This document shows positions 53,724 through 63,592 of a DNA stretch of 64,000 nucleotides, one piece after another (the first letter of the stretch is position 1; each line of letters starts with the position of its first letter). A model generated the notes under the pieces. The model ran no database searches, was not told the origin of the DNA, and saw only the letters and a list, made by a program, of their open reading frames with translations. The stretch lies in the NCBI RefSeq assembly GCF_009937765.1, contig NZ_CP047089.1:3098272-3162271 (forward strand), read 5' to 3'. The stretch comes from Bacillus pumilus. GTDB taxonomy: Bacteria; Bacillota; Bacilli; Bacillales; Bacillaceae. A program made the position numbers and the translations under genes.

Positions 53724-55043
53724 CTACTTTCCATTACGCTTTGACTTTCTACGTTCCTGTCTTTTGATTTTGTCCATCTCACGTGTCATTTTCTTTTTAT
53801 ATCCAGGTTTGACGGCTTTCGGTTTTCTCACAAGACGCTTTGCTTTTTCTTCAATTTCATTAGGTGCTTTTTTACGTCTTTGACGCTTCAAGCGGTCATC
53901 TGCATCTCGCCATTCGCCATGTACAATGGTTTTATTTTCAAACACAACGCCCATTTTCTCGATTTGAATGAGTGCATCCTCATCAGCAAGCTCATAAATG
54001 GTCATTGCAATTCCAGATGAACCAGCTCGAGCTGTTCGACCAACACGGTGAACATAAAAATCAAGATCAGATGGAAGTTCATAGTTGATCACATGGCTGA
54101 CGCCTTTAATATCAATTCCGCGGGCTGCAAGATCAGATGCCACAATATAAGTGAACTCTAAATCATCAATTTGCTTCATCACTTTTTTACGTTCGCGCGG
54201 CGTTAATCCGCCGTGTAGCACCCCAACCTTCATTCCTTTTTCTTGTAGGAATGATGCGATTTCATCAACGGTTGTTTTTGTATTGGCAAAAATGATGCCT
54301 AAATAAGGCTGTACATTCGTCACCATTTCATGAAGCAATTTTAGCTTGTCACGTTGTTTAGATGGGACTAAAATATGCTGAATGTTTTCAGCTGTAATTC
54401 GTTTTGGTTCAACATGGGCATATTTGGGATTGTCCATATATTTTTTCAGGAACGGTTTTAGTTTTTCTGGAATCGTTGCTGAGAACACAAGCATTTGTAG
54501 CTGTTCTGGCATTTGTGAGCCAATACGGTCCACATCTTCTAAAAATCCCATATCCAGCATTAAATCCGCTTCATCAATGACTAGAGATGTCGCTTTGTAA
54601 ACGTTCAGCGCCTGCTCATGAATGAGGTCAGCAATACGTCCAGGTGTACCAACAACCAAATGCGGCTGGTTTTTTAGCTTTTGAATGGATTTCTGCTTGT
54701 CCGTTCCGCCAATGTAAAGCTTTGCTTTAATCTCTTCTTCTGGAGAAGCATTTTTTAAAATCGTTTGGGCTTCTTTGAAAATTTGATTGGCTAATTCTCT
54801 TGTAGGTGCAGTAATCACGACTTGTACGTGCTCTTTGCTTGGATCAATTGAATGAATCAGCGGCAATAAGTACGCGTGGGTTTTTCCTGTTCCTGTTTGT
54901 GATTGACCAATCACGCTTTCTCCTTTTAACACAGCAGGGATGATTCTTTTTTGAATATCAGTTGGCTCATAAAAGCCCAGTTCATGAATAGCATCTATAA
55001 TAAAAGACTTTAATTCATATGTCGTAAATTTTGTTTCGTTCAT
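53724..55043 (-). CDS. cshB: CshB (YqfR), DEAD-box RNA helicase
   Basis: A 439-residue DEAD-box helicase with Q motif, SQTGTGKT (motif I), PTRELANQ (Ia), TPGRIADL (Ib), DEAD (II), SAT (III) and HRVGRTARAG (VI), and a basic C-terminal extension (about 385-439) for RNA binding. CshB works in cold-shock and RNA handling. ATG with a modest ribosome binding site; forms an operon with nfo. Confidence 0.95.
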   Translation of the reverse strand: MNETKFTTYELKSFIIDAIHELGFYEPTDIQKRIIPAVLKGESVIGQSQTGTGKTHAYLLPLIHSIDPSKEHVQVVITAPTRELANQIFKEAQTILKNASPEEEIKAKLYIGGTDKQKSIQKLKNQPHLVVGTPGRIADLIHEQALNVYKATSLVIDEADLMLDMGFLEDVDRIGSQMPEQLQMLVFSATIPEKLKPFLKKYMDNPKYAHVEPKRITAENIQHILVPSKQRDKLKLLHEMVTNVQPYLGIIFANTKTTVDEIASFLQEKGMKVGVLHGGLTPRERKKVMKQIDDLEFTYIVASDLAARGIDIKGVSHVINYELPSDLDFYVHRVGRTARAGSSGIAMTIYELADEDALIQIEKMGVVFENKTIVHGEWRDADDRLKRQRRKKAPNEIEEKAKRLVRKPKAVKPGYKKKMTREMDKIKRQERRKSKRNGK

Positions 55044-55198
55044 GTTTTCACTCCTTAAGGCAATGCCTTTTTGCTCATCTCCTCATTATAGCTGATTTTC
55101 AGCAAAAAAACCATGTCCGCTTTTCTTACAGGAAACCAATTGATGCTTCCTTGCATAACCTATGAAGAGAAAGAGAATGCAGTAAGGGAGGTACAAGT

Positions 55199-55897
55199 AT
55201 GTTAGGGCAAAGGCCTATGGGCGATTTTCAGCCGCACCGTCCCTCACGCCGGCATCTTGGAAATGGCGGACAGCCCGGAATTTTTCAAAGGAGGCAGCAG
55301 ACTCCTATCGAACAGCCTTTTCAAGGGCAAGGCAATCAATTTCAGCAAATGATGCCTCGCTCCCCGTCTGTACAGGGAGGCGGTGTACGCGGAATGGGCG
55401 GAATTCCAGGGGGCGAAAGCCGTGCACTAGGCGGCGGAGCAGGAATGAAAGGCATGCTCGCTAAATTTCTTCCTGGCGCAGGGGGAGCAGGGGTCTCTGG
55501 AGGTGGTGCGGGATTACAAGGAATCCAGAGCTTCGCAAATCCTGCAACGCTCTCAAGCATGTTAGGAAATGTTCAAAAAGTGCTCGGTATGGCGCAGCAA
55601 TTTACACCAATGATTCAGCAATACGGTCCTTTAGTCAGAAACCTGCCTGCGATGATTAAGCTGTACAGCCAGCTTGGCAGTGCGGATGATGAAACAAGCA
55701 CAGATGAAGAACCTAAAGAAATCGGCGAGGAAACAGAATTGCCAAAAGAGGAAGCAGCACAAGATGATGAAATAGAAGAAAACGAAGAAGAACCAGAGGA
55801 TATTCTTATCAAAAAAGCAGCCCCTCTCACATCGCCTGCTCCTGAAGCAAAACCGAAAAAAAGACCTGGCAGCTCTGTTCCAAAACTATATGTCTAG
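55199..55897 (+). CDS. yqfQ: YqfQ (VrrA-like), low-complexity protein
   Basis: A 232-residue protein with a Gln/Pro/Arg-rich N-terminus, a Gly-rich stretch (about 58-105), a hydrophobic conserved core (about 110-160) and an acidic Glu-rich region (about 160-200) before a basic end. This layout matches YqfQ/VrrA, whose B. anthracis homologue carries the vrrA variable repeat. No large tandem repeat is visible here. Function unknown. Start ATG behind AAGGGAGG. Confidence 0.86.
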   Translation: MLGQRPMGDFQPHRPSRRHLGNGGQPGIFQRRQQTPIEQPFQGQGNQFQQMMPRSPSVQGGGVRGMGGIPGGESRALGGGAGMKGMLAKFLPGAGGAGVSGGGAGLQGIQSFANPATLSSMLGNVQKVLGMAQQFTPMIQQYGPLVRNLPAMIKLYSQLGSADDETSTDEEPKEIGEETELPKEEAAQDDEIEENEEEPEDILIKKAAPLTSPAPEAKPKKRPGSSVPKLYV

Positions 55898-55984
55898 TGT
55901 TCTTTTAACGGCGAAGTGTCCCCTGCGTATAACAATCTTTGATATATACGCTTACTTTGGCTATAATGGAAGCTAGAGAATGAT

Positions 55985-56009
55985 AAAAAGCCGTTTTTCA
56001 CGGCTTTTT
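55985..56009 (+). terminator. Terminator between yqfQ and ispH
   Basis: AAAAAGCCG paired with CGGCTTTTT around a 7-base loop, about 90 bases after yqfQ and 45 before ispH. Confidence 0.8.
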
Positions 56010-56054
56010 ATATTGTTCTTCTCTAGCAGCACTTCCCTACAGGAGGACGAATAA

Positions 56055-56999
56055 ATGAATGTAATTAAAATTTCGCCGCGTGGCTATTGCTATGGCGTTG
56101 TAGATGCAATGGTCATTGCTAAAAATGCCGCACTTGATAAAAACTTGCCACGCCCAATTTATATATTAGGTATGATTGTGCACAACAAACACGTGACAGA
56201 TGCTTTCGAAGAAGATGGGATTTACACACTTGACGGACCAAACCGCTTGGACATTTTAAAGCAGGTTGAAAGCGGAACAGTCATTTTCACTGCTCATGGC
56301 GTTTCACCTGAGGTTCGTCAAATTGCAGAAGAAAAAGGTCTTGTCGCCATTGATGCAACCTGTCCCGATGTTACGAAAACACATGAACTCATTTCAGAGA
56401 AAACAGCCGATGGATATGATATTATTTATATCGGGAAAAAAGGTCATCCTGAGCCAGAGGGAGCTGTCGGAGTAGCCCCTGACAAGGTGCATCTTGTCGA
56501 ATCAGAAGCCGACATTGAGGCGCTCGATTTAACATCAGATAAACTGCTCATTACCAACCAGACGACGATGTCTCAGTGGGATGTCCACGATCTGATGGAG
56601 CTCATAAAAGAGAAATATCCTCACGTTGAATACCATCAAGAAATTTGTCTTGCAACGCAAGTACGTCAGGAAGCTGTATCTGAGCAAGCTGGCCAAGCCG
56701 ATCTTACCATTGTTGTCGGCGATCCAAAAAGTAATAACTCCAATCGTCTGGCACAAGTGTCAATGGAGATTGCGGGAACGCAGGCTTACCGTATTGGTGA
56801 CCTAAGTGAGCTCAAGCTGGAGTGGCTACAAGGCGTAAATACCGTTGCCATTACTGCTGGCGCTTCTACACCAACACCTATTACAAAAGAGGTGATCCGT
56901 TTCTTAGAAAACTACGAGCCGGATGATGAATCAACTTGGAAGATCGAACGGTCGGTTCCTCTTTCGAAAATACTGCCACGCGTGAAAACAAAGAAATAA
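56055..56999 (+). CDS. ispH: IspH, 4-hydroxy-3-methylbut-2-enyl diphosphate reductase
   Basis: A 314-residue [4Fe-4S] enzyme, the last step of the MEP pathway, giving IPP and DMAPP. Cluster ligands Cys12 (GYCYGV), Cys103 (ATCPDV) and Cys198 (EICLATQ) and active-site His43, His81 and His131 are in place. ATG behind AGGAGG. Flanked by terminators on both sides, so monocistronic. Confidence 0.97.
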   Translation: MNVIKISPRGYCYGVVDAMVIAKNAALDKNLPRPIYILGMIVHNKHVTDAFEEDGIYTLDGPNRLDILKQVESGTVIFTAHGVSPEVRQIAEEKGLVAIDATCPDVTKTHELISEKTADGYDIIYIGKKGHPEPEGAVGVAPDKVHLVESEADIEALDLTSDKLLITNQTTMSQWDVHDLMELIKEKYPHVEYHQEICLATQVRQEAVSEQAGQADLTIVVGDPKSNNSNRLAQVSMEIAGTQAYRIGDLSELKLEWLQGVNTVAITAGASTPTPITKEVIRFLENYEPDDESTWKIERSVPLSKILPRVKTKK

Positions 57000-57002
57000 A
57001 AG

Positions 57003-57035
57003 AACGTCAGAGCATAGAGGCTCTGACGTTTTTTT
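57003..57035. terminator. Bidirectional terminator between ispH and yqfO
   Basis: AACGTCAGAGC-N6-GCTCTGACGTT plus T run, between convergent genes. Confidence 0.92.
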
Positions 57036-57037
57036 GT

Positions 57038-58159
57038 TTACATAAATTGAAATGGATTTGTGTTGGATTCAGAAACAAACAGTTGTACATCATACTTTTT
57101 ATCTGAACATAACGATTGAAGTTTCGCCTTTACGCCCTCTTTCATAATCTTTTCAGCATAATGCCCTGGGTCTACTACGTTCAGCCCGAGCATCATGGCA
57201 TCATGGGCGACGTGGAAATAAAGATCTCCTGTCACATACACATCAGCACCCATTCTTTTTGCTTGATGAATATATTTATTTCCGTCTCCGCCAAGCACAG
57301 CTACTTTTTTCACAACAGCGTCCTGATTACCTACAAAGCGAGCACCATTTACATCCAGCTTTGTCTTCACAAATTGTGTAAAGTCTCCAAGGGTCATTGG
57401 TTCTCTTAGCTCTCCTATACGGCCAAGCCCTTTTTGAATAGATGGAAGATCTGTTGTGTGTACACTATAAGCGACTTCTTCATAAGGATGTGCTTTGATC
57501 ATTTCTCGAATGACTTGTTTTTCAATACTTGCTGGGAAAATGGTTTCAATCCGCACTTCTTTTACAAATTCCAATTGACCGGATTCACCAATGAACGGGT
57601 CTGCATCTTCTGATGGTAAAAAGCTGCCTGTCCCTTCATTTGAAAACGCACAATGACTGTAGTTGCCAATATGGCCGGCACCCGCATTTCCTAAAGCTGT
57701 ACGGATGGCTTCTTCAAATTCCTGCGGGACATAAAGGGCAAGCTGTTTGATTTGATCTTCATATGTTGGGACTAACACACTTGTTTCTTCAAGTTCTAAA
57801 GCCTCCGCAAGCAAGTCGTTGACTCCTCCATCAGTCACATCTAAATTCGTATGTGCCACATATACTGCAATATCATGTTTGATGCATTTCTCAATGATCC
57901 GTCCAGCTGGCTGATCTGTCGCTACATGTTTTAACGGACGGAAGATCGGTGGATGATGAGCAATAATGAGATCCACATTTTTTTCAATTGCCTCATCTAC
58001 CACATTCTCTAATACATCTAAGGTGATCATGACATTGTTTACCTTTTTATTTAACGTTCCAATTTGGAGACCGATTTTGTCACCTTCCATGGCATATGCT
58101 TTTGGTGAAAACTGTTCAAATAATTGGATGATTTCATGTCCGTTTACTGTTTTAGCCAA
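57038..58159 (-). CDS. yqfO: YqfO, Nif3/DUF34 family metal-binding protein
   Basis: A 373-residue Nif3-like protein with the two DUF34 halves split by a CutA-like insert (about 130-235). Metal-site patterns IIAHHPPIFRP and GGDGNKYIHQAK and a C-terminal HVAHDAM are visible. The family has been called GTP cyclohydrolase 1 type 2, but that activity is doubtful. The TTG start is 8-9 bases from GGAGG. It overlaps trmK by 8 bases. Confidence 0.93.
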   Translation of the reverse strand: MAKTVNGHEIIQLFEQFSPKAYAMEGDKIGLQIGTLNKKVNNVMITLDVLENVVDEAIEKNVDLIIAHHPPIFRPLKHVATDQPAGRIIEKCIKHDIAVYVAHTNLDVTDGGVNDLLAEALELEETSVLVPTYEDQIKQLALYVPQEFEEAIRTALGNAGAGHIGNYSHCAFSNEGTGSFLPSEDADPFIGESGQLEFVKEVRIETIFPASIEKQVIREMIKAHPYEEVAYSVHTTDLPSIQKGLGRIGELREPMTLGDFTQFVKTKLDVNGARFVGNQDAVVKKVAVLGGDGNKYIHQAKRMGADVYVTGDLYFHVAHDAMMLGLNVVDPGHYAEKIMKEGVKAKLQSLCSDKKYDVQLFVSESNTNPFQFM

Positions 58160-58868
58160 CAGTCAAAACCTCCTTTAAAATCTTTATTTTCACATGCAGC
58201 TCTTCAAGGCGCTCCTTGTTCTCTTCTGTTCGTGCTGCCTGCTGGATTTGACTTTTGATCTTCTCCATATGCTGAAGTTCTTGCATCCACTTGCGCCGGA
58301 AGACGTCATTTTGCTCTTTCGCAAGAAACGGACCAACTAGCATGCCGGTTTGAATTGACATCCCTTTATAGGCTTTATCTTTGTCGCCTTTTTCGGCGAT
58401 GATGATTTCGTATATTTTGCCATCCTCTTCTAAAATGACTTCACCCATCAATTCATACCCCTCTTGATAGAGCCATAAACGAATGTGGTGAGCATGGATA
58501 TTCGGCTGAAGAATGAGCCTTTCATGCCCTGTGAGCTTATGCTTGCCGTCATTTAAAATGCTTGCGATGAGTGCTCCGCCCATACCTGCAATCGTGACTG
58601 CATTCACTTCACCCTTTTCAATGACTTCAAGGCCATTTCCTTTTCTGACCGAGATCTGGTCATCTAATTCTAGTCTATGTACTTGCTGCTTCGCTGATTG
58701 AAGTGGTCCTTCTGTTATTTCACCAGCAATCGCTTTTACTGCTTTATGATGCAGGATCGCATAGCACGGCAAATAGGCATGATCTGAGCCGATATCAGCA
58801 AAGACAGCCTCATCTGGTAAAAAGTCTGCGACTCTTTTTAATCGTTTTGATAAATTCATTTCATTCAT
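58152..58868 (-). CDS. trmK: TrmK (YqfN), tRNA m1A22 methyltransferase
   Basis: A 238-residue SAM-dependent methyltransferase with the SAM motif FADIGSDHAYLP, the TIAGMGGALI catalytic stretch and a C-terminal coiled-coil. It methylates A22 of tRNA. The ATG at 58868 gives the family start MNEMNLSKRL; the open frame begins with a GTG three codons upstream. Translationally coupled to yqfO. Confidence 0.93.
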   Translation of the reverse strand: MNEMNLSKRLKRVADFLPDEAVFADIGSDHAYLPCYAILHHKAVKAIAGEITEGPLQSAKQQVHRLELDDQISVRKGNGLEVIEKGEVNAVTIAGMGGALIASILNDGKHKLTGHERLILQPNIHAHHIRLWLYQEGYELMGEVILEEDGKIYEIIIAEKGDKDKAYKGMSIQTGMLVGPFLAKEQNDVFRRKWMQELQHMEKIKSQIQQAARTEENKERLEELHVKIKILKEVLTVG

Positions 58869-58937
58869 ACGTATCACTACTTTTCTTTAATGTTCATTCT
58901 TGTCTATCTTATATAAATTAAAAGTCGTTTTCAAATG

Positions 58938-58970
58938 AAAAAAAGCTCTTCTGATCAAAAAGAGCTTTTT
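58938..58970 (-). terminator. Terminator of cccA
   Basis: AAAAGCTCTT paired with AAGAGCTTTTT, adjacent to the cccA stop codon. Confidence 0.88.
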
Positions 58971-58978
58971 GCGTAACA

Positions 58979-59338
58979 TTATTTAATTTTGGATACCCAT
59001 TCTGACATTTCATCGAGCTTTTCATTCGGGATTAGCCCGGCTGGCATCCCGTTGCCGCCTTCTTGAATTTTCTTCTTAATGTCTGCTACTTCAAGCTTGT
59101 CTCCAACACCTTTTAATGCAGGACCTGCACCGCCTTCATAGTTTTCCCCGTGACAGCTTAGACAGTTCTGTTTATACAATTCTTCCGGCGTCGCATTTGC
59201 TGTTTCTTCTTGCTTTTGCTCCTCGCCTCCAGAGGCGATTTTGTCTTCATCTTTCAACCCCTTCATTGATAAGAAAAAAGTGAGTCCAATACCTAAAATG
59301 GCAATCAATAAAAATGGTATAAGTGGATTCCGTTTCAT
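58979..59338 (-). CDS. cccA: CccA, membrane-anchored cytochrome c550
   Basis: A 119-residue cytochrome with an uncleaved N-terminal membrane anchor (about 6-25), a charged linker and a C-type domain with the haem motif CLSCH (Cys59-Cys62-His63) and axial Met98 (GNGMPAG). It transfers electrons at the outer face of the membrane. The ATG at 59338 is 7-8 bases from GGGGAGG and matches the B. subtilis start (MKxNPLIPF); earlier ATGs touch the ribosome binding site. Confidence 0.95.
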   Translation of the reverse strand: MKRNPLIPFLLIAILGIGLTFFLSMKGLKDEDKIASGGEEQKQEETANATPEELYKQNCLSCHGENYEGGAGPALKGVGDKLEVADIKKKIQEGGNGMPAGLIPNEKLDEMSEWVSKIK

Positions 59339-59641
59339 TTCTTTCATCCTCCCCTTTGTGAAAACCCCTTTAAGACTATACAAACAATTCTAATTCTACT
59401 TTAATTTTACAAAAAGTAAACGAATTATGATACAAAACTTTGGTCAAGTTCACAGATTAGACAAAAATGATGCAAAGATGAGAAATGAAGCCTTCAGCAC
59501 ATTTTGTTGTATTTTTTATACATCTTTTCTCTAAGAACGTTGCAAATTCATTATTTATTCAGTAAAATATAATCAGATTGAAAAAAGCGTTTTCATTTTT
59601 GATGAAGAAAGAACGGATCTCTTTCAAGATCCGTCCAGTTT
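59339..59641. other. Spacer between cccA and sigA
   Basis: About 300 very AT-rich bases containing the cccA promoter region (minus strand, TTTACT and TAGAAT 16 bases apart is one candidate) and the sigA terminator. No open reading frame or RNA gene seen. Confidence 0.5.
59613..59640 (-). terminator. Terminator of sigA
   Basis: ACGGATC-N8-GATCCGT followed by TCTTTCTTC on the minus strand, adjacent to the sigA stop codon. Confidence 0.8.
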
Positions 59642-60763
59642 CTACTCTAAGAAGTCTTTTAATCGTTTACTTCTGCTTGGGTGTCTTAATTTACGAAGAG
59701 CTTTCGCTTCAATTTGGCGGATACGCTCTCTTGTGACGCCGAACACCTTTCCAACCTCTTCTAACGTACGTGTTCTTCCGTCATCTAGTCCGAAACGTAG
59801 TCTCAGTACATTTTCTTCACGGTCCGTCAGCGTGTCTAATACATCTTCAAGCTGCTCTTTTAACAATTCGTATGCAGCATGGTCAGATGGAGATGTCGCC
59901 TCTTGGTCTTCAATAAAGTCACCAAGGTGCGAGTCATCTTCTTCACCAATAGGTGTTTCTAAAGATACTGGCTCTTGTGCAATTTTAAGAATTTCTCTAA
60001 CCTTTTCTGGCGTTAAATCCATGTCTTCAGCAATTTCCTCTGGCGTTGGTTCTCTGCCTAGGTCTTGCAGAAGCTGTCTTTGAACACGGATCAATTTATT
60101 AATGGTTTCCACCATATGAACCGGGATCCTGATTGTTCTTGCCTGATCGGCAATCGCACGCGTGATCGCCTGTCTAATCCACCAAGTCGCATATGTTGAG
60201 AATTTGTATCCTTTGCGGTAATCAAACTTCTCAACTGCCTTCATAAGACCCATGTTTCCTTCTTGAATCAAGTCCAGGAACAGCATACCACGACCGACGT
60301 AGCGTTTCGCGATGCTGACAACGAGACGAAGGTTTGCTTCCGCTAATCTTCTTTTTGATTCCTCATCGCCTTCTTCGATCTTTTGTGCATACGTAATTTC
60401 TTCTTTAGCAGATAACAAATTGACGCGTCCGATTTCTTTTAAGTACATACGAACAGGATCATTAATTTTGACACCTGGTGGTACGCTTAAATCATTCAGG
60501 TCAAATTCTTCTTCCGCTTTAGCCAGCTGCTGAACATTAGGGTCTTCTGTCTCTTCGTTTTCACTAATGAGCTCTACACCCTGTTCGCCTAAGTATTCAT
60601 AGTATTCATCCATTTGGTCTGATTCAATTTCAAAGCTAGACATACGCTCTGCAATTTCTTCGTATGTTAAAACGCCCCGTTTTTTACCCGTTTCAGTGAG
60701 CTTATCTCTCACCTGTTCAAAGGTCAATTCAGTTTCGGTTTCGTGGGCTTGTTTATCAGCCAT
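59642..60763 (-). CDS. sigA: SigA (RpoD), housekeeping sigma factor
   Basis: A 373-residue primary sigma factor. Regions 1.2 to 4.2 can be followed: [13 protein letters not shown] (1.2), [13 protein letters not shown] and [20 protein letters not shown] (2.1-2.2), [17 protein letters not shown] (2.3-2.4) and [20 protein letters not shown] (4.2). The ATG at 60763 has a near-perfect GGAAGGAGGGATC ribosome binding site; a longer frame upstream is not used. It follows dnaG in the macromolecular synthesis cluster. Confidence 0.98.
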   Translation of the reverse strand: MADKQAHETETELTFEQVRDKLTETGKKRGVLTYEEIAERMSSFEIESDQMDEYYEYLGEQGVELISENEETEDPNVQQLAKAEEEFDLNDLSVPPGVKINDPVRMYLKEIGRVNLLSAKEEITYAQKIEEGDEESKRRLAEANLRLVVSIAKRYVGRGMLFLDLIQEGNMGLMKAVEKFDYRKGYKFSTYATWWIRQAITRAIADQARTIRIPVHMVETINKLIRVQRQLLQDLGREPTPEEIAEDMDLTPEKVREILKIAQEPVSLETPIGEEDDSHLGDFIEDQEATSPSDHAAYELLKEQLEDVLDTLTDREENVLRLRFGLDDGRTRTLEEVGKVFGVTRERIRQIEAKALRKLRHPSRSKRLKDFLE

Positions 60764-60964
60764 TATGGATCCCTCCTTCCAAAGCTTGCAACGAATTCTA
60801 AAGTAACTTGCGATTTGCTTCCGCCCTGCTTTTCTCTCTTTATCAAACAGATGAGCAAATAGGAATAAAATAAATAATGATGAAGGCAAGATGCTTGCGG
60901 TCTTATGCTCCTCCCATAAAGGATTCATTGCCAGCCGTAAGTCTTGTCATAAATATTAGACGTA

Positions 60965-62794
60965 TTACTTCAGCGAACGGTTCAACTGAATAATTTCTTT
61001 TGCAAGTGTTGCCGCTTTGAAGAAATCTTTTTGCCTCTCCGCTTCTGCACGTTCTAGTTCTTTTTCCTTTATCATTGACAAATTCCGATGATTCAACACT
61101 TTTTTTACATAATCACTTAATTCAGCTTCACTCAGTTCGTCTCCAACTTGAATCATGAATATATCTGTCAGAAGCTGATTGATGACATCATCTTCTATAC
61201 GGTTCATCAGGTGCTGCGGCGTTGGTTCTTTGCCTTCTTCATACAAAGCGTAAATGTATGTGGCAAGCGCCCTGTGAGAATCTATATTAAATTCAATCCC
61301 TACTCTGTCCAGTACTTTACGGATCACGTCATCGCTTTTTAACATATGAGCAAGCAGCATTCGCTCTGCATTTTCATATGCTGGGCGCAGACGTTTTCTT
61401 CGTACTTGTGTTGACAGATGTGCACGCCGTTTTTCAAGCCCGCTTTCTTCCTGCGTGCTTTTGGCCTCTTGACGCTGCTGTTTTTCAAACAGCTCCAGTT
61501 GTTCCTTTAATGAATCAAGTGAGATCGAGAACTCTCCAGCAAGCTGTTTCATGTAAATCTCTTGTTCCAAGGAACCGTTTAACCGGCTAATTTCTCGGAG
61601 TACCTGCTTCATATAAGAAAGCCGGTCCCCTTCATCAGATAAATTCTTTCCCCTTCGGAAAAAGTTCATCTTAAAAGTCATTAATGTCACGCTTGCATCT
61701 ATGATGTCATTCCTAAATTTCTCGCCGCCATATTTACGAATGTAATCATCTGGATCAAGTCCATCTGGTATCATGGCAACGCGAACTTTACATCCTCTTT
61801 TTCCAAGCAAATCTGATGCTTTCATGGTGGCTTCATAACCGGCCGTGTCAGAGTCATAGCAAAGAATAATCTCTTCTACGTTCCGTCTGAGAAGTTTCAC
61901 GTGCTCTTCTGTTAGAGACGTTCCCATTGTTGCAACACTTTCGCCGACACCTGATGTGACAGCTGAGATGACGTCAGCAAATCCTTCAAAAAGAACCGCA
62001 CGTTCGCGTTTTCGAATATGCATACGCGCGTCATGAAAGTGATAAAGCAGCTTACTTTTATGAAAAAGTGGCGTTTCAGGACTATTCATATACTTGGGCT
62101 GCTGATCACCAAGTGATCTTCCGGAAAAAGCGACGACTGTCCCATGATGATCATGAATAGGAAACATCACACGATCCCTAAAGCGGTCAAAAAAGCCTGT
62201 TCCGTTTTCACGTTGAATCAAAAGACCGGCCTTTTCCATCATCGCAGGATCAAACCCTCGTTTTTCTAAAAACTTGGTCACGAAATCCCAAGAGTCAAGA
62301 GCATATCCGATCTCAAACTTGGCAATTGTTTCATCTGTAAAGCCTCTCGCCCGTAAATAATCGAGTGCGTTTTGACCTTCCTTTGTATTTACCAGCAAAT
62401 GGTGGTAAAATTTCTTAAGAAGCTCATGCGCTTCAATCATTTTATGATCTGCTGTGTCCTCTTGATGTGAGGAGCTGATCTGAGCATTTGCTACATGATC
62501 AGGCAAATCAATATGGTACTTATCAGCAACATGTGAAACGGCTTCAATAAATGAGTAGCCTTCCATTTGTCTGAGGAACGAAAATACATTACCTCCTGCA
62601 CCACAGCCAAAACAATGGAAGATTTGCTTATCTGCTGAAACAGAGAATGAAGGAGTATTTTCACCATGGAATGGACAAAGACCGAAGTAATTTCGACCTT
62701 GCTTTCTAAGCTGTACGTATTCTCCAATCACTTCGACAATGTCTGCGTTTTTTTGGATTTGCTCCAAAAGTTCATCTGGTATACGTTTGCTCAT
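60965..62794 (-). CDS. dnaG: DnaG, DNA primase
   Basis: A 609-residue primase with the N-terminal zinc-binding domain (Cys40, His43, Cys61, Cys64), the polymerase domain with TOPRIM residues ([25 protein letters not shown]) and a C-terminal helicase-interaction domain. Length is close to the 603 residues in B. subtilis. It lies 201 bases upstream of sigA, a gap that carries additional sigA promoters in B. subtilis. Confidence 0.97.
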   Translation of the reverse strand: MSKRIPDELLEQIQKNADIVEVIGEYVQLRKQGRNYFGLCPFHGENTPSFSVSADKQIFHCFGCGAGGNVFSFLRQMEGYSFIEAVSHVADKYHIDLPDHVANAQISSSHQEDTADHKMIEAHELLKKFYHHLLVNTKEGQNALDYLRARGFTDETIAKFEIGYALDSWDFVTKFLEKRGFDPAMMEKAGLLIQRENGTGFFDRFRDRVMFPIHDHHGTVVAFSGRSLGDQQPKYMNSPETPLFHKSKLLYHFHDARMHIRKRERAVLFEGFADVISAVTSGVGESVATMGTSLTEEHVKLLRRNVEEIILCYDSDTAGYEATMKASDLLGKRGCKVRVAMIPDGLDPDDYIRKYGGEKFRNDIIDASVTLMTFKMNFFRRGKNLSDEGDRLSYMKQVLREISRLNGSLEQEIYMKQLAGEFSISLDSLKEQLELFEKQQRQEAKSTQEESGLEKRRAHLSTQVRRKRLRPAYENAERMLLAHMLKSDDVIRKVLDRVGIEFNIDSHRALATYIYALYEEGKEPTPQHLMNRIEDDVINQLLTDIFMIQVGDELSEAELSDYVKKVLNHRNLSMIKEKELERAEAERQKDFFKAATLAKEIIQLNRSLK

Positions 62795-62827
62795 CCTAAT
62801 AACACTCCGTCGTACATTATTCGCCTT

Positions 62828-63328
62828 TTAATTCAAAAATCCTTCATGATTCGACAGGATTTTTTGTAGTTGCGCAATAAATCGCTTTTTATCCTCTTCT
62901 AAAAGCTTTTTGGGACCTTTTCCGTATACACCTTTTCTTCGCTGTTTACTGGAAACATGCCTGCGTTCCAAATCAAAATCAATTGTTTCGTTCGTGTACA
63001 TCCGTCCTCTTTCAGACAGGACAATGACCTGTCTTGGAAGTAGTAAGGAGGCAAGACCAATGTCTTGGGTGACGACAATATCATGTGCGGCAACTGAGTT
63101 CGCAATGACTAAATCCGCTGCTTCCTTATGTGTATCTACAAACCGCCAATCTTCAAGTGGAGATCTTTTGGTTTGAAAATGCTCATATGAAGCAATGAAT
63201 GTCACTGGTATTTGAAATTGAGATGCAACAGAAAGGATTTCGTCTTTTACAGGACAAGCATCTGCATCGACATAAATCGTCCTCTCATGTTTATGTTCAT
63301 TCAGGTGACTAATTCTCCATCCCTCCAC
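62828..63328 (-). CDS. yqxD: YqxD, UPF0178 (YaiI) family protein
   Basis: A 166-residue PIN-like protein with the family start region [15 protein letters not shown] and [15 protein letters not shown]. Function unknown. The start is uncertain: no ATG precedes the conserved part, so the GTG at 63328 is used, behind AGGAATAAG. It is 33 bases upstream of dnaG, the usual position in the yqxD-dnaG-sigA cluster. Confidence 0.88.
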   Translation of the reverse strand: MEGWRISHLNEHKHERTIYVDADACPVKDEILSVASQFQIPVTFIASYEHFQTKRSPLEDWRFVDTHKEAADLVIANSVAAHDIVVTQDIGLASLLLPRQVIVLSERGRMYTNETIDFDLERRHVSSKQRRKGVYGKGPKKLLEEDKKRFIAQLQKILSNHEGFLN

Positions 63329-63589
63329 CTTATTCCTGCTTTAGAGAAGCAAAAAGACCATACTTTTCCCCCATATAGCAAACAACAGTAAAACTCATTT
63401 TGTCGAAAAGTTATGTTCAGAATCACTTGACTTCTGCCAATATTAGTTTATTCGTTCTTGACTTAACTTAAACCTAAAATCAATCATTTTATCACAATTT
63501 TTTATTATAATACAAATGCAGCAAATATGCCATTGTTTTTGTTTACCCGTTTACCACCATAGGAAAAACCCAGGAGGAGCATCCTGAGT
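63329..63589. other. Spacer between yqfL and the yqxD-dnaG-sigA cluster
   Basis: About 260 very AT-rich bases upstream of yqxD. TATAAT-like elements occur on the minus strand (63504-63509 and TAAAAT nearby) and are candidates for the cluster's promoters, but no clear -35 fits. No gene seen. Confidence 0.5.
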
Positions 63590-63592
63590 TTA
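63566..63592 (-). terminator. Terminator of yqfL
   Basis: AACTCAGGA on the minus strand pairs with TCCTGGGTT (one G-U pair), followed by a T run, overlapping the yqfL stop. Confidence 0.8.

Noticed and set aside
55370..55520. Gly-rich stretch in yqfQ as a variable tandem repeat
   Set aside because: The codons are Gly-rich but no unit repeats regularly, unlike the vrrA repeat of B. anthracis.
60764..60928. N-terminal extension of SigA
   Set aside because: The canonical MADKQ start at 60763 has a near-perfect ribosome binding site, and the extra residues do not occur in the family.
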